This document shows positions 42,453 to 51,410 of a stretch of DNA of 64,000 nucleotides, one piece after another. Below the pieces are notes generated by a model. It did no database searches. It saw nothing but the letters and a program-made list of their open reading frames with translations, and was not told the DNA's origin. Every line of letters starts with the position of its first letter. Positions within the stretch are counted from its first letter, which is position 1. The position numbers and the translations under genes were made by a program. This stretch comes from Candidatus Pararuminococcus gallinarum (GTDB lineage: Bacteria > Bacillota > Clostridia > Oscillospirales > Ruminococcaceae): contig CAJFSX010000002.1 of NCBI GenBank assembly GCA_904419775.1, positions 25,327 to 89,326 of the forward strand, given 5' to 3'.

Positions 42453-43574
42453 ATGAGGGACAACAGAGTACACGGTATAATCTTTTCCAATATGCACGAT
42501 CACGCCCTCAGTGAACTGACAGAAAAAAGGACCATGGGTTCTATTCCCATCGGCGGCAGATACCGGCTGATTGACTTTATCCTGTCCAACATGGTCAATT
42601 CCGGTATTTCCGACATCGGCGTGGTGACTAAAAGCAACTACCAATCCCTCATGGATCATCTGGGCTCCGGCAGAGAATGGGATCTGGCCCGCAAAAAGGG
42701 CGGCCTTTGTATCCTGCCCCCCTTTGGACATGCAGGCTCGGGTATCTATCGGGGCAAACTGGAAGCCCTTCACGGAATTCTCGGTTACATACGTCATTCC
42801 CAGGCCAAATATTTTGTCCTGGCGGACTGTGATGTCATCGCTAACATCGATCTGAAAAAGGCTGTTGACCAGCATGTGGATACAGGGGCGGATGTGACAA
42901 TCCTGTATAAGAAGGGGCTGAATATGCCGGAGACGGTACAGGAGTCCACTGTATTTGAAATCGACGAAACGGGCCGGGTGACCGATGTGTTTATCAATCC
43001 CCAGATCTCGGGAGAGTGCAATATCAACCTGAATATGTACATCATCTCCAAAGACCTTTTGGAGAAGGTGATTACAGAGACTTCCAGCCGTAACCTCTAC
43101 AGTTTCCGCAAGGACTTTCTACAGGCCAGCGTGGGCAAGCTTTGGTTCCAGGGATATGAAGTGAAGGAGGAAGCTCGGAAAATCAACTGCATGAAGAGCT
43201 ACTATGAGGCCAATATGGCCATGTTCGATGAGGACCTGAGAAATTCCCTGTTCCTTAAAGACCGCCCCATTTATACTAAGGTCCGGGATGAGGTGCCCAC
43301 CACCTATGGCCTTAGCGCCAAAGTTTCCAACTCCTTGGTGGCCGACGGTTGCGTTATCGATGGAGAGGTGGAGAATTCGATTATTTTCCGTGGCGTCCAG
43401 ATTGGAAAGGATGCCAAGGTGAAAAACTCCATTGTCATGCAGGGTACCACCATTGGAGAGAAGGCAAACCTGGACTATGTAATTATCGACAAGGACGTTA
43501 CAGTCAGCGACAGCCGGATGCTCATGGGCTTTAGCACCTATCCCATCTTTATTTCCAAGGGAAGCATTGTATAA
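42453..43574 (+). CDS. glgD: GlgD subunit of glucose-1-phosphate adenylyltransferase
   Basis: A 373-residue GlgD, a GlgC relative typical of Firmicutes. The catalytic loop is altered: it begins VHGIIFSNMHDHALSELTEK instead of the GGQGxRL motif, so it is a regulatory or stimulating subunit of the GlgC/GlgD complex. The C-terminal hexapeptide repeat domain is retained. It starts 3 bases after glgC, with GGAGG in the glgC end, implying coupled translation and a fixed ratio. Confidence 0.95.
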   Translation: MRDNRVHGIIFSNMHDHALSELTEKRTMGSIPIGGRYRLIDFILSNMVNSGISDIGVVTKSNYQSLMDHLGSGREWDLARKKGGLCILPPFGHAGSGIYRGKLEALHGILGYIRHSQAKYFVLADCDVIANIDLKKAVDQHVDTGADVTILYKKGLNMPETVQESTVFEIDETGRVTDVFINPQISGECNINLNMYIISKDLLEKVITETSSRNLYSFRKDFLQASVGKLWFQGYEVKEEARKINCMKSYYEANMAMFDEDLRNSLFLKDRPIYTKVRDEVPTTYGLSAKVSNSLVADGCVIDGEVENSIIFRGVQIGKDAKVKNSIVMQGTTIGEKANLDYVIIDKDVTVSDSRMLMGFSTYPIFISKGSIV

Positions 43575-43587
43575 GACAGAGCTAGCA

Positions 43588-43615
43588 GGGTAAACCGCAA
43601 TGATGCGGTTTACCC
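43588..43615 (+). other. Intercistronic hairpin glgD-glgA
   Basis: GGGTAAACCGCA (43588-43599) pairs exactly with TGCGGTTTACCC (43604-43615) around ATGA; no T run follows. It could mark partial termination or an RNA processing/stability element that sets GlgA level relative to the other subunits. Confidence 0.6.
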
Positions 43616-43647
43616 GTCGCTGTATCATCGTGAGAGGGGCGCGGAAA

Positions 43648-45075
43648 ATGAAAATATTGTTTGCAGCAAGTGAAGCATTCCCATTCATGGCGTCGGGAGG
43701 TCTGGCAGATGTAGCGGGTTCTTTGCCCAAGGCGCTGTATAAGGACGGCCAGGACTGCCGGATTGTCATGCCGCTGTATGGAGATATCCGCAGTGAGCTG
43801 AAAGAAAAAATGAAGTATATTACCAACTTCACAGTTCCCCTCGCCTGGAGGCGGCAGTACTGCGGCGTCTTTGAGGCCCAGGTAGACGGTGTCACCTATT
43901 ACTTCCTGGACAATGAGTATTACTTTAAGAGAAAGGGAATCTACGGCTTTTATGACGATGCGGAGCGTTTTTCCTTCTTTGCCAAGGCCATTTTGGAGAT
44001 GCTCAACTACATCGACTTTGCGCCGGAGATTATCCACTGCAATGACTGGCAGACGGCATTGACCCCGGTGTATCTCAACCTTTATTTCCGGCATAATCCC
44101 AAATTCCAGAACATCCGTACCGTCTTTACCATCCACAACATCCAGTACCAGGGCCGGTATGGCATGGAGATTGTGGAGGATGTCATGGGAATTCCCAAAT
44201 ACGCGGGCAGCATGGTGGAGCTGGAGGGCTGCTCCAATATGATGAAGGGTGCCATTGAGCAAAGCGATATGGTCACCACCGTCAGCCCCACCTACGCCTG
44301 GGAGATTACCGACCCCTGGTTTTCCCATGGCCTGGATGAGCTGCTCCGCCGGTACAACTACAAGCTGACCGGTATCCTCAATGGCATTGATGGGGATGTT
44401 TATAATCCTGAGACGGATCCCAACATTGTCCAAAACTACTCCGTCAAGACGGTGAGCAAGAAAAAAGTGGACAAAAAGGATTTGGTAGAAAGCTTTGGCC
44501 TGGAATACAAGGAAGAGATTCCGGTCATCGGCATGGTAGGCCGGATGGTAGCCCACAAAGGGCTGGATCTGGTCAAATATATCTTTGAAGATATGCTCCG
44601 CATCGGGGTGCAGTTTATCATCCTGGGCTCTGGTGACTATATCTTTGAGAATTTCTTTAACGAAATGCAGGCTCGCCATCCCCAGCAGGTGGGAGTAAAG
44701 GTTGGCTTTATCCCTTCTTTAGCCCGAAAGATTTATGCGGGAGCGGATATGTTCCTCATGCCCTCTAAGAGCGAGCCCTGCGGCCTGGCGCAGATGATCG
44801 CCCTTCGTTACGGCACCATCCCCATTGTCCGGGAGACCGGAGGCCTGAAGGATTCCATCAAAGACCTAGGTGGGGAAGGTGGCAACGGCTACACCTTTAA
44901 GACCTATAATGCCCATGATATGCTGGGCGCTATCCAGCGGGCGGTGGGCCTCTATCACTACCATGACAAGTGGAAAGACGCCATGGTGAATGCCATGAAA
45001 TGCGACTTTAGCTGGGCACGCTCCGCTGGAGAGTATATCAAAGTTTATAAACGGGTGCTGGGTATCAACGACTAG
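43648..45075 (+). CDS. glgA: Glycogen synthase GlgA (GT5)
   Basis: A 475-residue ADP-glucose-dependent glycogen synthase. The N-terminal SEAFPFMASGGLADVAGSLP corresponds to the ADP-glucose loop, though the usual Lys of KxGGL is Ala here; CNDWQTALTPVYLNL, KGLDLVKYI and PSKSEPCGLAQMIALRYG (the EPCGL block) are present. It extends alpha-1,4 chains for GlgB to branch. The start at 43648 lies after GGGGCGCGGAAA; a longer in-frame start is possible but its ATG is in the hairpin loop. Confidence 0.94.
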   Translation: MKILFAASEAFPFMASGGLADVAGSLPKALYKDGQDCRIVMPLYGDIRSELKEKMKYITNFTVPLAWRRQYCGVFEAQVDGVTYYFLDNEYYFKRKGIYGFYDDAERFSFFAKAILEMLNYIDFAPEIIHCNDWQTALTPVYLNLYFRHNPKFQNIRTVFTIHNIQYQGRYGMEIVEDVMGIPKYAGSMVELEGCSNMMKGAIEQSDMVTTVSPTYAWEITDPWFSHGLDELLRRYNYKLTGILNGIDGDVYNPETDPNIVQNYSVKTVSKKKVDKKDLVESFGLEYKEEIPVIGMVGRMVAHKGLDLVKYIFEDMLRIGVQFIILGSGDYIFENFFNEMQARHPQQVGVKVGFIPSLARKIYAGADMFLMPSKSEPCGLAQMIALRYGTIPIVRETGGLKDSIKDLGGEGGNGYTFKTYNAHDMLGAIQRAVGLYHYHDKWKDAMVNAMKCDFSWARSAGEYIKVYKRVLGIND

Positions 45076-45135
45076 CTTGCTCTGATGGAAAAAGTTCCCC
45101 AGCCCGGCGCTGGGCGGAAAGGGGAAAGACAGGGA

Positions 45136-45537
45136 ATGGATATCAAACAAAAGCGCTGCCTTGTGTCTCTGGTACTGCTTCTTGGATCGGTGGTGCTGAT
45201 GGCGCTACCCTTGGGCGCGGCGCTCACTTTTGCACCTAGTCCCACCGAGCGGATCGAGCGTACCTTTTCCTACTTTGATTTTGGTGTCTTCGGCATGTCA
45301 GGCAACCCCTTTCCCTTTCTCACAGCCCTGTTGGCAGCGGCCGCCGCCCTGGTGACCCTATGGAATCTGCTGGGAAAGAAGGAGTCCCTCAAGCGCAGAC
45401 TGGCCGGATGGATGTTGACTCTGCTCAGTCTGGGGTCTTCTCTAGCTGCCCTGTTGCTTTTGGGGACTGGGAACTGGGTGAGCATCGGGATTTCAGTCCT
45501 ATTGTTTTTTGCCGTTTTCTTCCAAAAGCCGGCATAA
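45136..45537 (+). CDS. Small membrane protein of unknown function
   Basis: A 133-residue protein with four hydrophobic segments (about residues 8-30, 53-70, 82-100, 105-125). I do not recognise a family. The start MDIKQKRC at 45136 follows an AGGGAA-type site; the frame is open upstream to 45085 without one. Sixty bases after glgA and before a terminator, so it is probably the last gene of the glycogen transcript. Confidence 0.65.
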   Translation: MDIKQKRCLVSLVLLLGSVVLMALPLGAALTFAPSPTERIERTFSYFDFGVFGMSGNPFPFLTALLAAAAALVTLWNLLGKKESLKRRLAGWMLTLLSLGSSLAALLLLGTGNWVSIGISVLLFFAVFFQKPA

Positions 45538-45552
45538 TTACTATGATATTAC

Positions 45553-45583
45553 AAAACCCCCGCTTCAAGCGGGGGTTTTTTTA
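45553..45583. terminator. Terminator of glycogen operon
   Basis: AAAACCCCCGCTT pairs with AGCGGGGGTTTT with a tiny loop and then a T run. Confidence 0.92.
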
Positions 45584-45663
45584 TCAATGATTTGTGACCA
45601 AAACGTTAAATGGGACGGGAAAACTTTATTTTCCCGGAAGAAGATGGTAGAATAAACAGGAGG

Positions 45664-46362
45664 CTATTTCTTTCCGCCCTGAATCTTGGATTCTGAATTT
45701 TGAATCAGGTTGAGCAGGGATGACGCAAACATAGGATAACGCCGTGAAATTTCCTCGGTGGTAAGGGATAGAGCTTCAATATTTTCCAGCGGCGCCACAT
45801 CGGGGACATTCTCGTTGTCAATGCTAGCCTGGAGCCTTGCTTCGCAGGATTTCATGGCCGCGTCGGTAATATCCCGCGCCATGGATTTGGGTACGGTAAA
45901 AAGCCCTGCCTGGTTTTTCGGATTGGCGCTGTAAAGAGAGCGGAACATCTTATAAACCGCAAGCATGAGATAAGAAGATACCTCACTGACCACAGTTTTA
46001 TTTTTGGTCAGGGATACCATATCGAAGAGAATGTTGAGAGAATTGGACAGCAGTTTTTTATTGAGAGTGGGTAGAATGCTTCCCTTGATCTGGTTTTCCT
46101 TCCCCAGCGCGTCGGGATCGGGAATATCCTCCACCGAGAGGGTAGCGCCGCTGCGGTCAGGGGAGCGGCCCAGCAGATAGTCGCAGGAGACATGATAATA
46201 ATCAGCGCACCGGATGACAAAATCCAGTCCGCATTCCCGGATGCCCTTCTCATAGTGGGACAAAAGCGCCTGGGAAATTCCCAGATCACCAGCGGCCATT
46301 TTCTGGCTGATTCCCCGTTCTTTGCGAAGAAGCGTCAATATTCGCGGAAAGTCGGCATTCAC
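45664..46362 (-). CDS. XRE-family transcriptional regulator
   Basis: A 232-residue regulator. An N-terminal Cro/C1-type helix-turn-helix (ISQKMAAGDLGISQALLSHY, residues ~18-37) precedes a ~165-residue alpha-helical C-terminal domain without a recognised family. The N-terminus MNADFPRILTLLRKERGIS is typical. It is divergent from the histidine phosphatase gene; a GTAA-6-TTAC near-palindrome (46396-46409) lies in the 62-base gap and could be its operator. Confidence 0.85.
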   Translation of the reverse strand: MNADFPRILTLLRKERGISQKMAAGDLGISQALLSHYEKGIRECGLDFVIRCADYYHVSCDYLLGRSPDRSGATLSVEDIPDPDALGKENQIKGSILPTLNKKLLSNSLNILFDMVSLTKNKTVVSEVSSYLMLAVYKMFRSLYSANPKNQAGLFTVPKSMARDITDAAMKSCEARLQASIDNENVPDVAPLENIEALSLTTEEISRRYPMFASSLLNLIQNSESKIQGGKK

Positions 46363-46424
46363 CTAAATCCCCCCTCAACACCATCAATACATGTAGTAAA
46401 TTATATTACAGGAGATACCTTATT

Positions 46425-47096
46425 ATGATAACTTACAAGATCCATTTTATCCGCCATGGTCTTACCCAGGCCAATAAGGACGGCCGTTACATCGGCAGGA
46501 CCGATACTCCCCTTTGTACAGAGGGGATGGATGAGCTGCGGTCCCTCAAGGAAACCTATGCGTATCCGAAAGTGCAGAAGGTATATACAAGTCCACTTCT
46601 CCGGTGCCGTCAGACGGCGGAGATCCTCTATCCCGATCATTGGACCCAGGTTGTAGAAGGGTTCATGGAATACGATTTCGGCGAATTTGAGGGAAAAACA
46701 CTGGCGGATCTCAAAGACGACGAGAACTTTAAAAAGTGGCTGACCAGCGGGTTAAAGACCACATTGCCCGGTGGGGAAAACGGAGAGGATTTCCTTCGCC
46801 GGATCGTTTTGGGGCTAAGCGGCGTGTTTGAGGATATGATGAAAAACAAGCTGACCTCCGTTGCCGTGGTGACCCATGGAGGCGTGATCTCCAGCCTGCT
46901 TGCGGGAGCGGGGGTTCCCAAGCGGGAGGCCATGGACTACGCAGTGGACAACGGCCGCGGTTTTACTATTGTAATGACCCCTCAAATGTGGATGCGGGAT
47001 CGTTGCTTTGAGGTGTTTGACGTAGCACCCAAAGGGGAGAGAATCGGCTCCAATGTTGGGGCTTTTGACCAGTTTATCACATTGGAGGAGAAGTAA
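46425..47096 (+). CDS. Histidine phosphatase (phosphoglycerate mutase/CobC-like)
   Basis: A 223-residue histidine phosphatase. The phosphate-binding motif FIRHGLTQANKDGRYIG has the RHG catalytic His; LRCRQTAEIL supplies the Arg and VVTHGGVISSLL the second His. Next to cobO (3-base gap) it might be alpha-ribazole phosphatase CobC, but a general sugar phosphatase is equally possible. AGGAG lies about 10 bases before the ATG. Confidence 0.88.
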   Translation: MITYKIHFIRHGLTQANKDGRYIGRTDTPLCTEGMDELRSLKETYAYPKVQKVYTSPLLRCRQTAEILYPDHWTQVVEGFMEYDFGEFEGKTLADLKDDENFKKWLTSGLKTTLPGGENGEDFLRRIVLGLSGVFEDMMKNKLTSVAVVTHGGVISSLLAGAGVPKREAMDYAVDNGRGFTIVMTPQMWMRDRCFEVFDVAPKGERIGSNVGAFDQFITLEEK

Positions 47097-47099
47097 TCG

Positions 47100-47645
47100 A
47101 TGCCCGATCTAAAGAAAAAAGCGCCGGAGGGTCTGGTTCATCTCTATATCGGGGATGGAAAGGGAAAGACCACCGCAGCGGTAGGCCTTGCGGTCCGGAT
47201 GGCGGGAGCCGGGAAGAAAGTCCTGTTCTTTCAGTTTTTAAAAAGCGGAGATAGCAGCGAGATAGCTTCCCTGCGCCAGCTGGGCATAGAAACCGGCCAT
47301 ACCCCCAAGGTGGGAAAGTTTACCTGGCAGATGACGCCGGAAGAACTGGCTCACTGTCAAAAGGGGGTGCAGGTGTGCTTCACCCGCGTAAAGGAAGCGG
47401 CCTGCGATGGCACTTACGGCTTGGTGGTCCTTGATGAGATTTTGGACGCCGTAGGCTGTGGCATGCTGGAGGATGATTGGCTCCAAGCTCTTTTACGTGA
47501 AAAGGCCCCTGCTACCGAGGTGGCCCTTACTGGGCGGAACCCTTCCCAAGAGGTGGAAGAACTCTGTGACTATATTTCTGAGATCAAATGCATCCGCCAC
47601 CCCTATCAAAAGGGGATTACGGCCCGCAAAGGCGTGGAATACTAA
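47100..47645 (+). CDS. cobO: Cob(I)yrinic acid a,c-diamide adenosyltransferase
   Basis: A 181-residue CobO/BtuR/CobA-type corrinoid adenosyltransferase that attaches 5'-deoxyadenosine to cob(I)alamin. Motifs: the P-loop YIGDGKGKTTAAVGLAVR (residues 17-34), FFQFLKSGDSSE and LVVLDEILDAVGCGML, and the GRNPS block near the C-terminus. GGAGG precedes the start. Other cobamide genes are not in the window, so it may serve salvage. Confidence 0.94.
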   Translation: MPDLKKKAPEGLVHLYIGDGKGKTTAAVGLAVRMAGAGKKVLFFQFLKSGDSSEIASLRQLGIETGHTPKVGKFTWQMTPEELAHCQKGVQVCFTRVKEAACDGTYGLVVLDEILDAVGCGMLEDDWLQALLREKAPATEVALTGRNPSQEVEELCDYISEIKCIRHPYQKGITARKGVEY

Positions 47646-47693
47646 GCAAAGGAATGACGCTAGGAAAGGGGACCCATAGGTCAAGCCCATGGG

Positions 47694-48605
47694 ATGATGA
47701 GGACTATGCTGAGAAGAAAAATCAAAACAGACGCAAAAACGGCGCTGTGTAATAACTGGGGAAAAGCCATCTGCATCATGCTGGTATTTCTGGCGGTGTG
47801 GGTACTGTTTGCCCTGTTGGAGTCGGTGATTTCCGTTGCACTGGGCTTGCAGAGCTTCCAGCAAATGTTTGCTTTAGAGGGGCTTCCTCCGGAGCATCTG
47901 AATACAACGCAGATGCTTCTATCGGTAGCGATGCTGGTACTTTCTTTTTTGGTGCTGGCACCCCTGACCACAGGAATGATCCAGTGGTATTATCGGTTGA
48001 CAGAGGGAGAAAGTGAGGAGATCTCTACCATTTTCTCCATGTTCTCCACAGCAAAAATATATTTTAAGACCCTCTGGCTTCATCTGAATTTGACAGTGCG
48101 CGTCTTATGTTGGACGGTATTGTTAACCGGGCCTGGCGCGTTGATTTCCTGGTGGGGATTGCGCACTTTGGGACGGGTTACAAACGATATGGGCAAAGCA
48201 CTTGCCGTCACGGGCATGTTTTCTGGTCTTGTCCTTCTTGTACTAGGAATCATCTTTCTGTTAATTTTATCCACAAAATACCTATTGGCCTTGTTCCTCT
48301 ATGTGGAAAGTCCCGATGTAAAAATTAGCGCCGCCATTCGTGCCTCCCGCCATTACACTCGAGGGCATCGGCTGGAGCTGTTTGCATTTTTTGTGTCTTT
48401 CCTGCCCTGGTATTTGCTGTGTATTATTCTTGTTCCCCTGCTGTATGTGGTTCCATATCTAAGTTGTTCTATGGCCCTTTATTCCAGATATCTGATCCAG
48501 TTGGGGCGCAACCGAGAGATGGAGGCCACCAAGGCATATGAGGCGCCGATTTATACGGAGGCGCCGGTAGTGGATGTCCATGACTTCGATGAAGAAAATG
48601 AATAG
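47694..48605 (+). CDS. DUF975-family membrane protein
   Basis: A 303-residue protein with an N-terminal cytoplasmic helix (LRRKIKTDAKTALCNNWGKA), the start pattern of DUF975, then six or so hydrophobic segments and a charged tail. The internal ...YLLALFLYVESPDVKISAAI... region with VKISAAIRASR is also seen in that family. Function unknown. The choice among ATGs at 47694, 47697 and 47706 is open because no clear site is seen. About 50 bases after cobO. Confidence 0.75.
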   Translation: MMRTMLRRKIKTDAKTALCNNWGKAICIMLVFLAVWVLFALLESVISVALGLQSFQQMFALEGLPPEHLNTTQMLLSVAMLVLSFLVLAPLTTGMIQWYYRLTEGESEEISTIFSMFSTAKIYFKTLWLHLNLTVRVLCWTVLLTGPGALISWWGLRTLGRVTNDMGKALAVTGMFSGLVLLVLGIIFLLILSTKYLLALFLYVESPDVKISAAIRASRHYTRGHRLELFAFFVSFLPWYLLCIILVPLLYVVPYLSCSMALYSRYLIQLGRNREMEATKAYEAPIYTEAPVVDVHDFDEENE

Positions 48606-48616
48606 GGATAAAAATG

Positions 48617-48643
48617 AAGGCAGCCGAAAACGGCTGCCTTTTT
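48617..48643. terminator. Terminator between DUF975 and abrB-like gene
   Basis: AAGGCAGCCG pairs with CGGCTGCCTT around AAAA, then TTT. It can serve both convergent genes. Confidence 0.85.
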
Positions 48644-48701
48644 GCATTTACATTGAGGATGAGCATAGACTTCACATCCTAGGGGAATTTTCCTGCAAAG
48701 C

Positions 48702-48941
48702 CTATTTTTTCAGTTCTTCCAAACAATTTTTGCAGATATTTTTCCCTTTGAAAGAGACGACATCGCTTGCGTTGTTGCAAAAAATGCAAGCGGGTTCGTA
48801 TTTTTTCAGAATAATCTGGTTGGTATCCACATAAATTTCAAGTGCATCTCTCTCATTAATATCCAGGGTTCTGCGCAATTCAATAGGCAGAACAATACGA
48901 CCTAATTCGTCAACCTTCCGCACGATTCCGGTTGATTTCAT
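48702..48941 (-). CDS. AbrB-family transition-state regulator with zinc-ribbon tail
   Basis: A 79-residue protein. Residues 1-47 form an AbrB/SpoVT DNA-binding swapped hairpin (IVRKVDELGRIVLPIELRR), and residues 48-79 carry two Cys pairs (ACIFCNN and NICKNCLEEL), a probable zinc site. Start at 48941 set by AAGGAGG. A transition-state or growth-phase regulator, expressed from its own consensus promoter. Confidence 0.88.
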   Translation of the reverse strand: MKSTGIVRKVDELGRIVLPIELRRTLDINERDALEIYVDTNQIILKKYEPACIFCNNASDVVSFKGKNICKNCLEELKK

Positions 48942-49006
48942 AGTTTTTTCCTCCTTTTGACGTTTCTTACACCGATTCTGATGTTTTTGCATTTGCCTGC
49001 CCCTTA

Positions 49007-49035
49007 AATATAGCGGATTTTTGTAAATTTGTCAA
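49007..49035 (-). promoter_or_regulatory. Promoter of abrB-like gene
   Basis: Minus strand TTGACA (49035-49030), a 17-base spacer and TATATT (49012-49007). The -35 flank TTTGACAAAT is one base off a 0A-like sequence, but this is not claimed. Confidence 0.75.
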
Positions 49036-49169
49036 ATAATTACAACGATTTTTTTGAAAAAATTCATTTTTTATCAATGGAACCCTGTATGAATGCAAAA
49101 TATTGACCGGCTATTTTTGTAAAAGATAGACAGAAATTATCTAAAAAACCACATTTTGGGGGGATTACT

Positions 49170-49799
49170 ATGATGAGCTGGATCTTTTGTATCCTGGTAG
49201 GGCTGTCATTTTTATTTGGGGCCTTGACAGGGCGGATGCCCCAGGTATCCCAGGCAGCGATCAGCTCCTGCTCGGAGGCGGTACAGCTGGTCATTACCCT
49301 CCTGGGAACCATGTGCCTCTGGAGCGGACTTATGAAGGTGGCGGACCAATGCCGGATTACCGACGGACTGGCACGGCTCTTTTCTCCCCTCAACAAGCGC
49401 ATCTTTAAAGGATTGGATCAAAAATCCAAAGCAGCTAAGGCCATCTGCATGAATATGGCTGCCAATCTGCTGGGCCTTGGGAACGCCGCCACCCCTTTAG
49501 GGCTGACAGCGATGAGGGAACTGGAAAAAATTTCTCCCCAGCCTGGGGTGGCCAGCAACCATATGGTGACATTTGTGGTCCTCAACACAGCCTCTCTCCA
49601 GCTGATTCCCACCACCATTGCCGCTCTGCGCCTAGAGATGGGCTCTCAAGCCCCCTTGGATATTCTGCCGGCCGTATGGGTTACCTCCTTGTGCTCCATT
49701 GCGGCAGCCCTTTTTGCAAGCCGGATCTTTGGCATACTGACCGGAGGCGGTAAAAAGGGAAAAAAGGAAAAAAGAAGCAGGCTGAAACCAGCGGCTTAG
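49170..49799 (+). CDS. spmA: Spore maturation protein SpmA
   Basis: A 209-residue membrane protein with nucleoside-recognition (Gate) domain repeats, matching SpmA. Typical strings: FGALTGRMPQVSQAAISSC, LWSGLMKVADQC and NLLGLGNAATPLGLTAMREL. SpmA and SpmB are needed for spore dehydration and heat resistance in Bacillus and Clostridium perfringens. It is 11 bases from spmB. No SigE/SigG promoter could be fixed by eye. Confidence 0.94.
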   Translation: MMSWIFCILVGLSFLFGALTGRMPQVSQAAISSCSEAVQLVITLLGTMCLWSGLMKVADQCRITDGLARLFSPLNKRIFKGLDQKSKAAKAICMNMAANLLGLGNAATPLGLTAMRELEKISPQPGVASNHMVTFVVLNTASLQLIPTTIAALRLEMGSQAPLDILPAVWVTSLCSIAAALFASRIFGILTGGGKKGKKEKRSRLKPAA

Positions 49800-49810
49800 G
49801 GGGAAGGAGT

Positions 49811-50323
49811 ATGACGGATTACATCATACCGGCCATCATTGTTTTCATTGTGGTTTACGCCCTCATCAAAGGCGTCCCGGTTTTTGATGTTTTTATTTCA
49901 GGGGCGAAGGAAGGCTTTGGAACGGCGACATCGGTGTTGCTGGCGCTGATCGGTCTGATGACTGCCATCGGTATGTTTAAAGCCTCCGGAGCCCTGGATA
50001 TGCTGACCGCCGCTATAAGGCCCTTGGCCCAGATGGTCCACATTCCACCGGAGGTGGTGCCGCTGGCCATCGTCCGGCCTATTTCTGGATCAGGGGCGCT
50101 GGCTGTGTTTCAGGATATCCTCAAAAGCTATGGGCCGGACAGCCTCATCGGCCAGGTAGCCAGCGTCATGCAGGGCTCTACCGAAACCACCTTTTACACC
50201 ATTGCTGTCTATTACGGAGTCACCAAGGTACAGCGCACCCGCCATACCCTGGCAAGCTCTTTGGTAGGAGACGTGACCGGATTTTTTATGAGCGCTCTCA
50301 CCGTCCAGCTGATCCTTCGATAG
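49811..50323 (+). CDS. spmB: Spore maturation protein SpmB
   Basis: A 170-residue membrane partner of SpmA with the same Gate-type motif: GVPVFDVFISGAKEGFGTAT, PLAIVRPISGSGALAVF and QGSTETTFYTIAVYYG. It has a full-length C-terminus. Together with SpmA it acts in the forespore envelope. Tight spacing (GGAAGGAG before the ATG) supports one operon. Confidence 0.94.
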   Translation: MTDYIIPAIIVFIVVYALIKGVPVFDVFISGAKEGFGTATSVLLALIGLMTAIGMFKASGALDMLTAAIRPLAQMVHIPPEVVPLAIVRPISGSGALAVFQDILKSYGPDSLIGQVASVMQGSTETTFYTIAVYYGVTKVQRTRHTLASSLVGDVTGFFMSALTVQLILR

Positions 50324-50327
50324 AGAT

Positions 50328-50363
50328 AAAAGAGCACCGGGCCACGGCCCAGTGCTCTTTTAT
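50328..50363. terminator. Terminator after spmB
   Basis: AAAAGAGCAC pairs with GTGCTCTTTT around a smaller GGGCC/GGCCC stem; usable for the convergent trpS. Confidence 0.85.
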
Positions 50364-50367
50364 TTGT

Positions 50368-51396
50368 TTATTTGATGAATCCAACCTTTTTATAGACCTT
50401 GTCCAGCACCCGCTGGGAGATGGCCAGAGCCTGCTGGGCCCCCTTCTGATAGCAGTCTTCCAGATAGGCTTTATCCTTCATCAGTGCGTCAAAACGCTCC
50501 CGAACAGGGCGGAGGTGTTCGGCCACCGCTTCGCCAACGGCAACCTTAAAGTCCCCGTAGCCCTTGCCGGAAAACTCGTTTTGAATTTCTTCCAACGTCT
50601 TTCCGGTGACCACACTGTAAATGGTCATCAGATTGTTGATGCCGTCTTTGCCCTCCCGGTAGGCTACCTCCATTTCGGAGTCGGTCACCGCCCGTTTGAA
50701 CTTTTTCACAATAGTTTCGGGCCGATCCAGAATAGAAATAAAGGCGTTGGGATTGGCGTCGGATTTGGACATCTTCTTGGTGGGGTCGGCCAGGGACATG
50801 ATTTTGGCCCCCGCCTTGGGAATATAAGCGTCGGGAATGGTGAATACGTTGCCATAGACCCCGTTAAAGCGCTGCGCCACATCCCGGCAAAGCTCCAGAT
50901 GCTGTTTTTGATCGATTCCCACCGGCACCAAATCCGCCTTGTAAAGCAGAATGTCGGCGGCCATCAGCACAGGATAATCAAAAAGTCCGGCGTTGATGTT
51001 ATCGGCATACCGGGCGGATTTGTCCTTAAACTGGGTCATCCGGGAAAGCTCGCCGAACTGGGTGAAACAGTTAAGAACCCAGGTGAGTTCCGCGTGGTTT
51101 TTTACATGGCTCTGGATAAAGGTGATAGACTTTTCCGGATCGATGCCACAGGCTAGGATGAGCGCATAGGCCTCCAGGGTATTTTGCCGCAGCTTCTGAG
51201 GATCCTGGCGGACGGTGATGGCATGCATATTGACAATGGAATAGATGCAGTTGTAATCCTCCTGCAGGGTAACCCAGTTTTTGATGGCACCCAGGTAATT
51301 GCCCAAGGTCATGATGCCGGTGGGCTGAATGCCGGAAAAGATTACTTTTTTGCGGGCGGGAGTACCGCTTTCCGGTTGTTTGACAGATTCGCTCAT
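50368..51396 (-). CDS. trpS: Tryptophan--tRNA ligase
   Basis: A 342-residue class I synthetase charging tRNA-Trp. FSGIQPTGIMTLGNYLGAIK holds the HIGH-like motif (GNYLG), and the KMSKSD motif is complete near residue 217. Length is normal. AAAGGAG precedes the ATG. It is 14 bases downstream of the aminotransferase stop on the same strand; no T-box leader fits in this gap. Confidence 0.96.
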   Translation of the reverse strand: MSESVKQPESGTPARKKVIFSGIQPTGIMTLGNYLGAIKNWVTLQEDYNCIYSIVNMHAITVRQDPQKLRQNTLEAYALILACGIDPEKSITFIQSHVKNHAELTWVLNCFTQFGELSRMTQFKDKSARYADNINAGLFDYPVLMAADILLYKADLVPVGIDQKQHLELCRDVAQRFNGVYGNVFTIPDAYIPKAGAKIMSLADPTKKMSKSDANPNAFISILDRPETIVKKFKRAVTDSEMEVAYREGKDGINNLMTIYSVVTGKTLEEIQNEFSGKGYGDFKVAVGEAVAEHLRPVRERFDALMKDKAYLEDCYQKGAQQALAISQRVLDKVYKKVGFIK

Positions 51397-51410
51397 AGCA
51401 AAAAGCTCCT

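Noticed and set aside
41388..42875. 495-codon frame antisense to glgC and glgD
   Set aside because: Shadow of the strong glgC/glgD coding frames; no ribosome binding site or family.
51397..51410. T-box leader before trpS
   Set aside because: Only 14 bases separate trpS from the upstream gene, and no T-box motif was seen.
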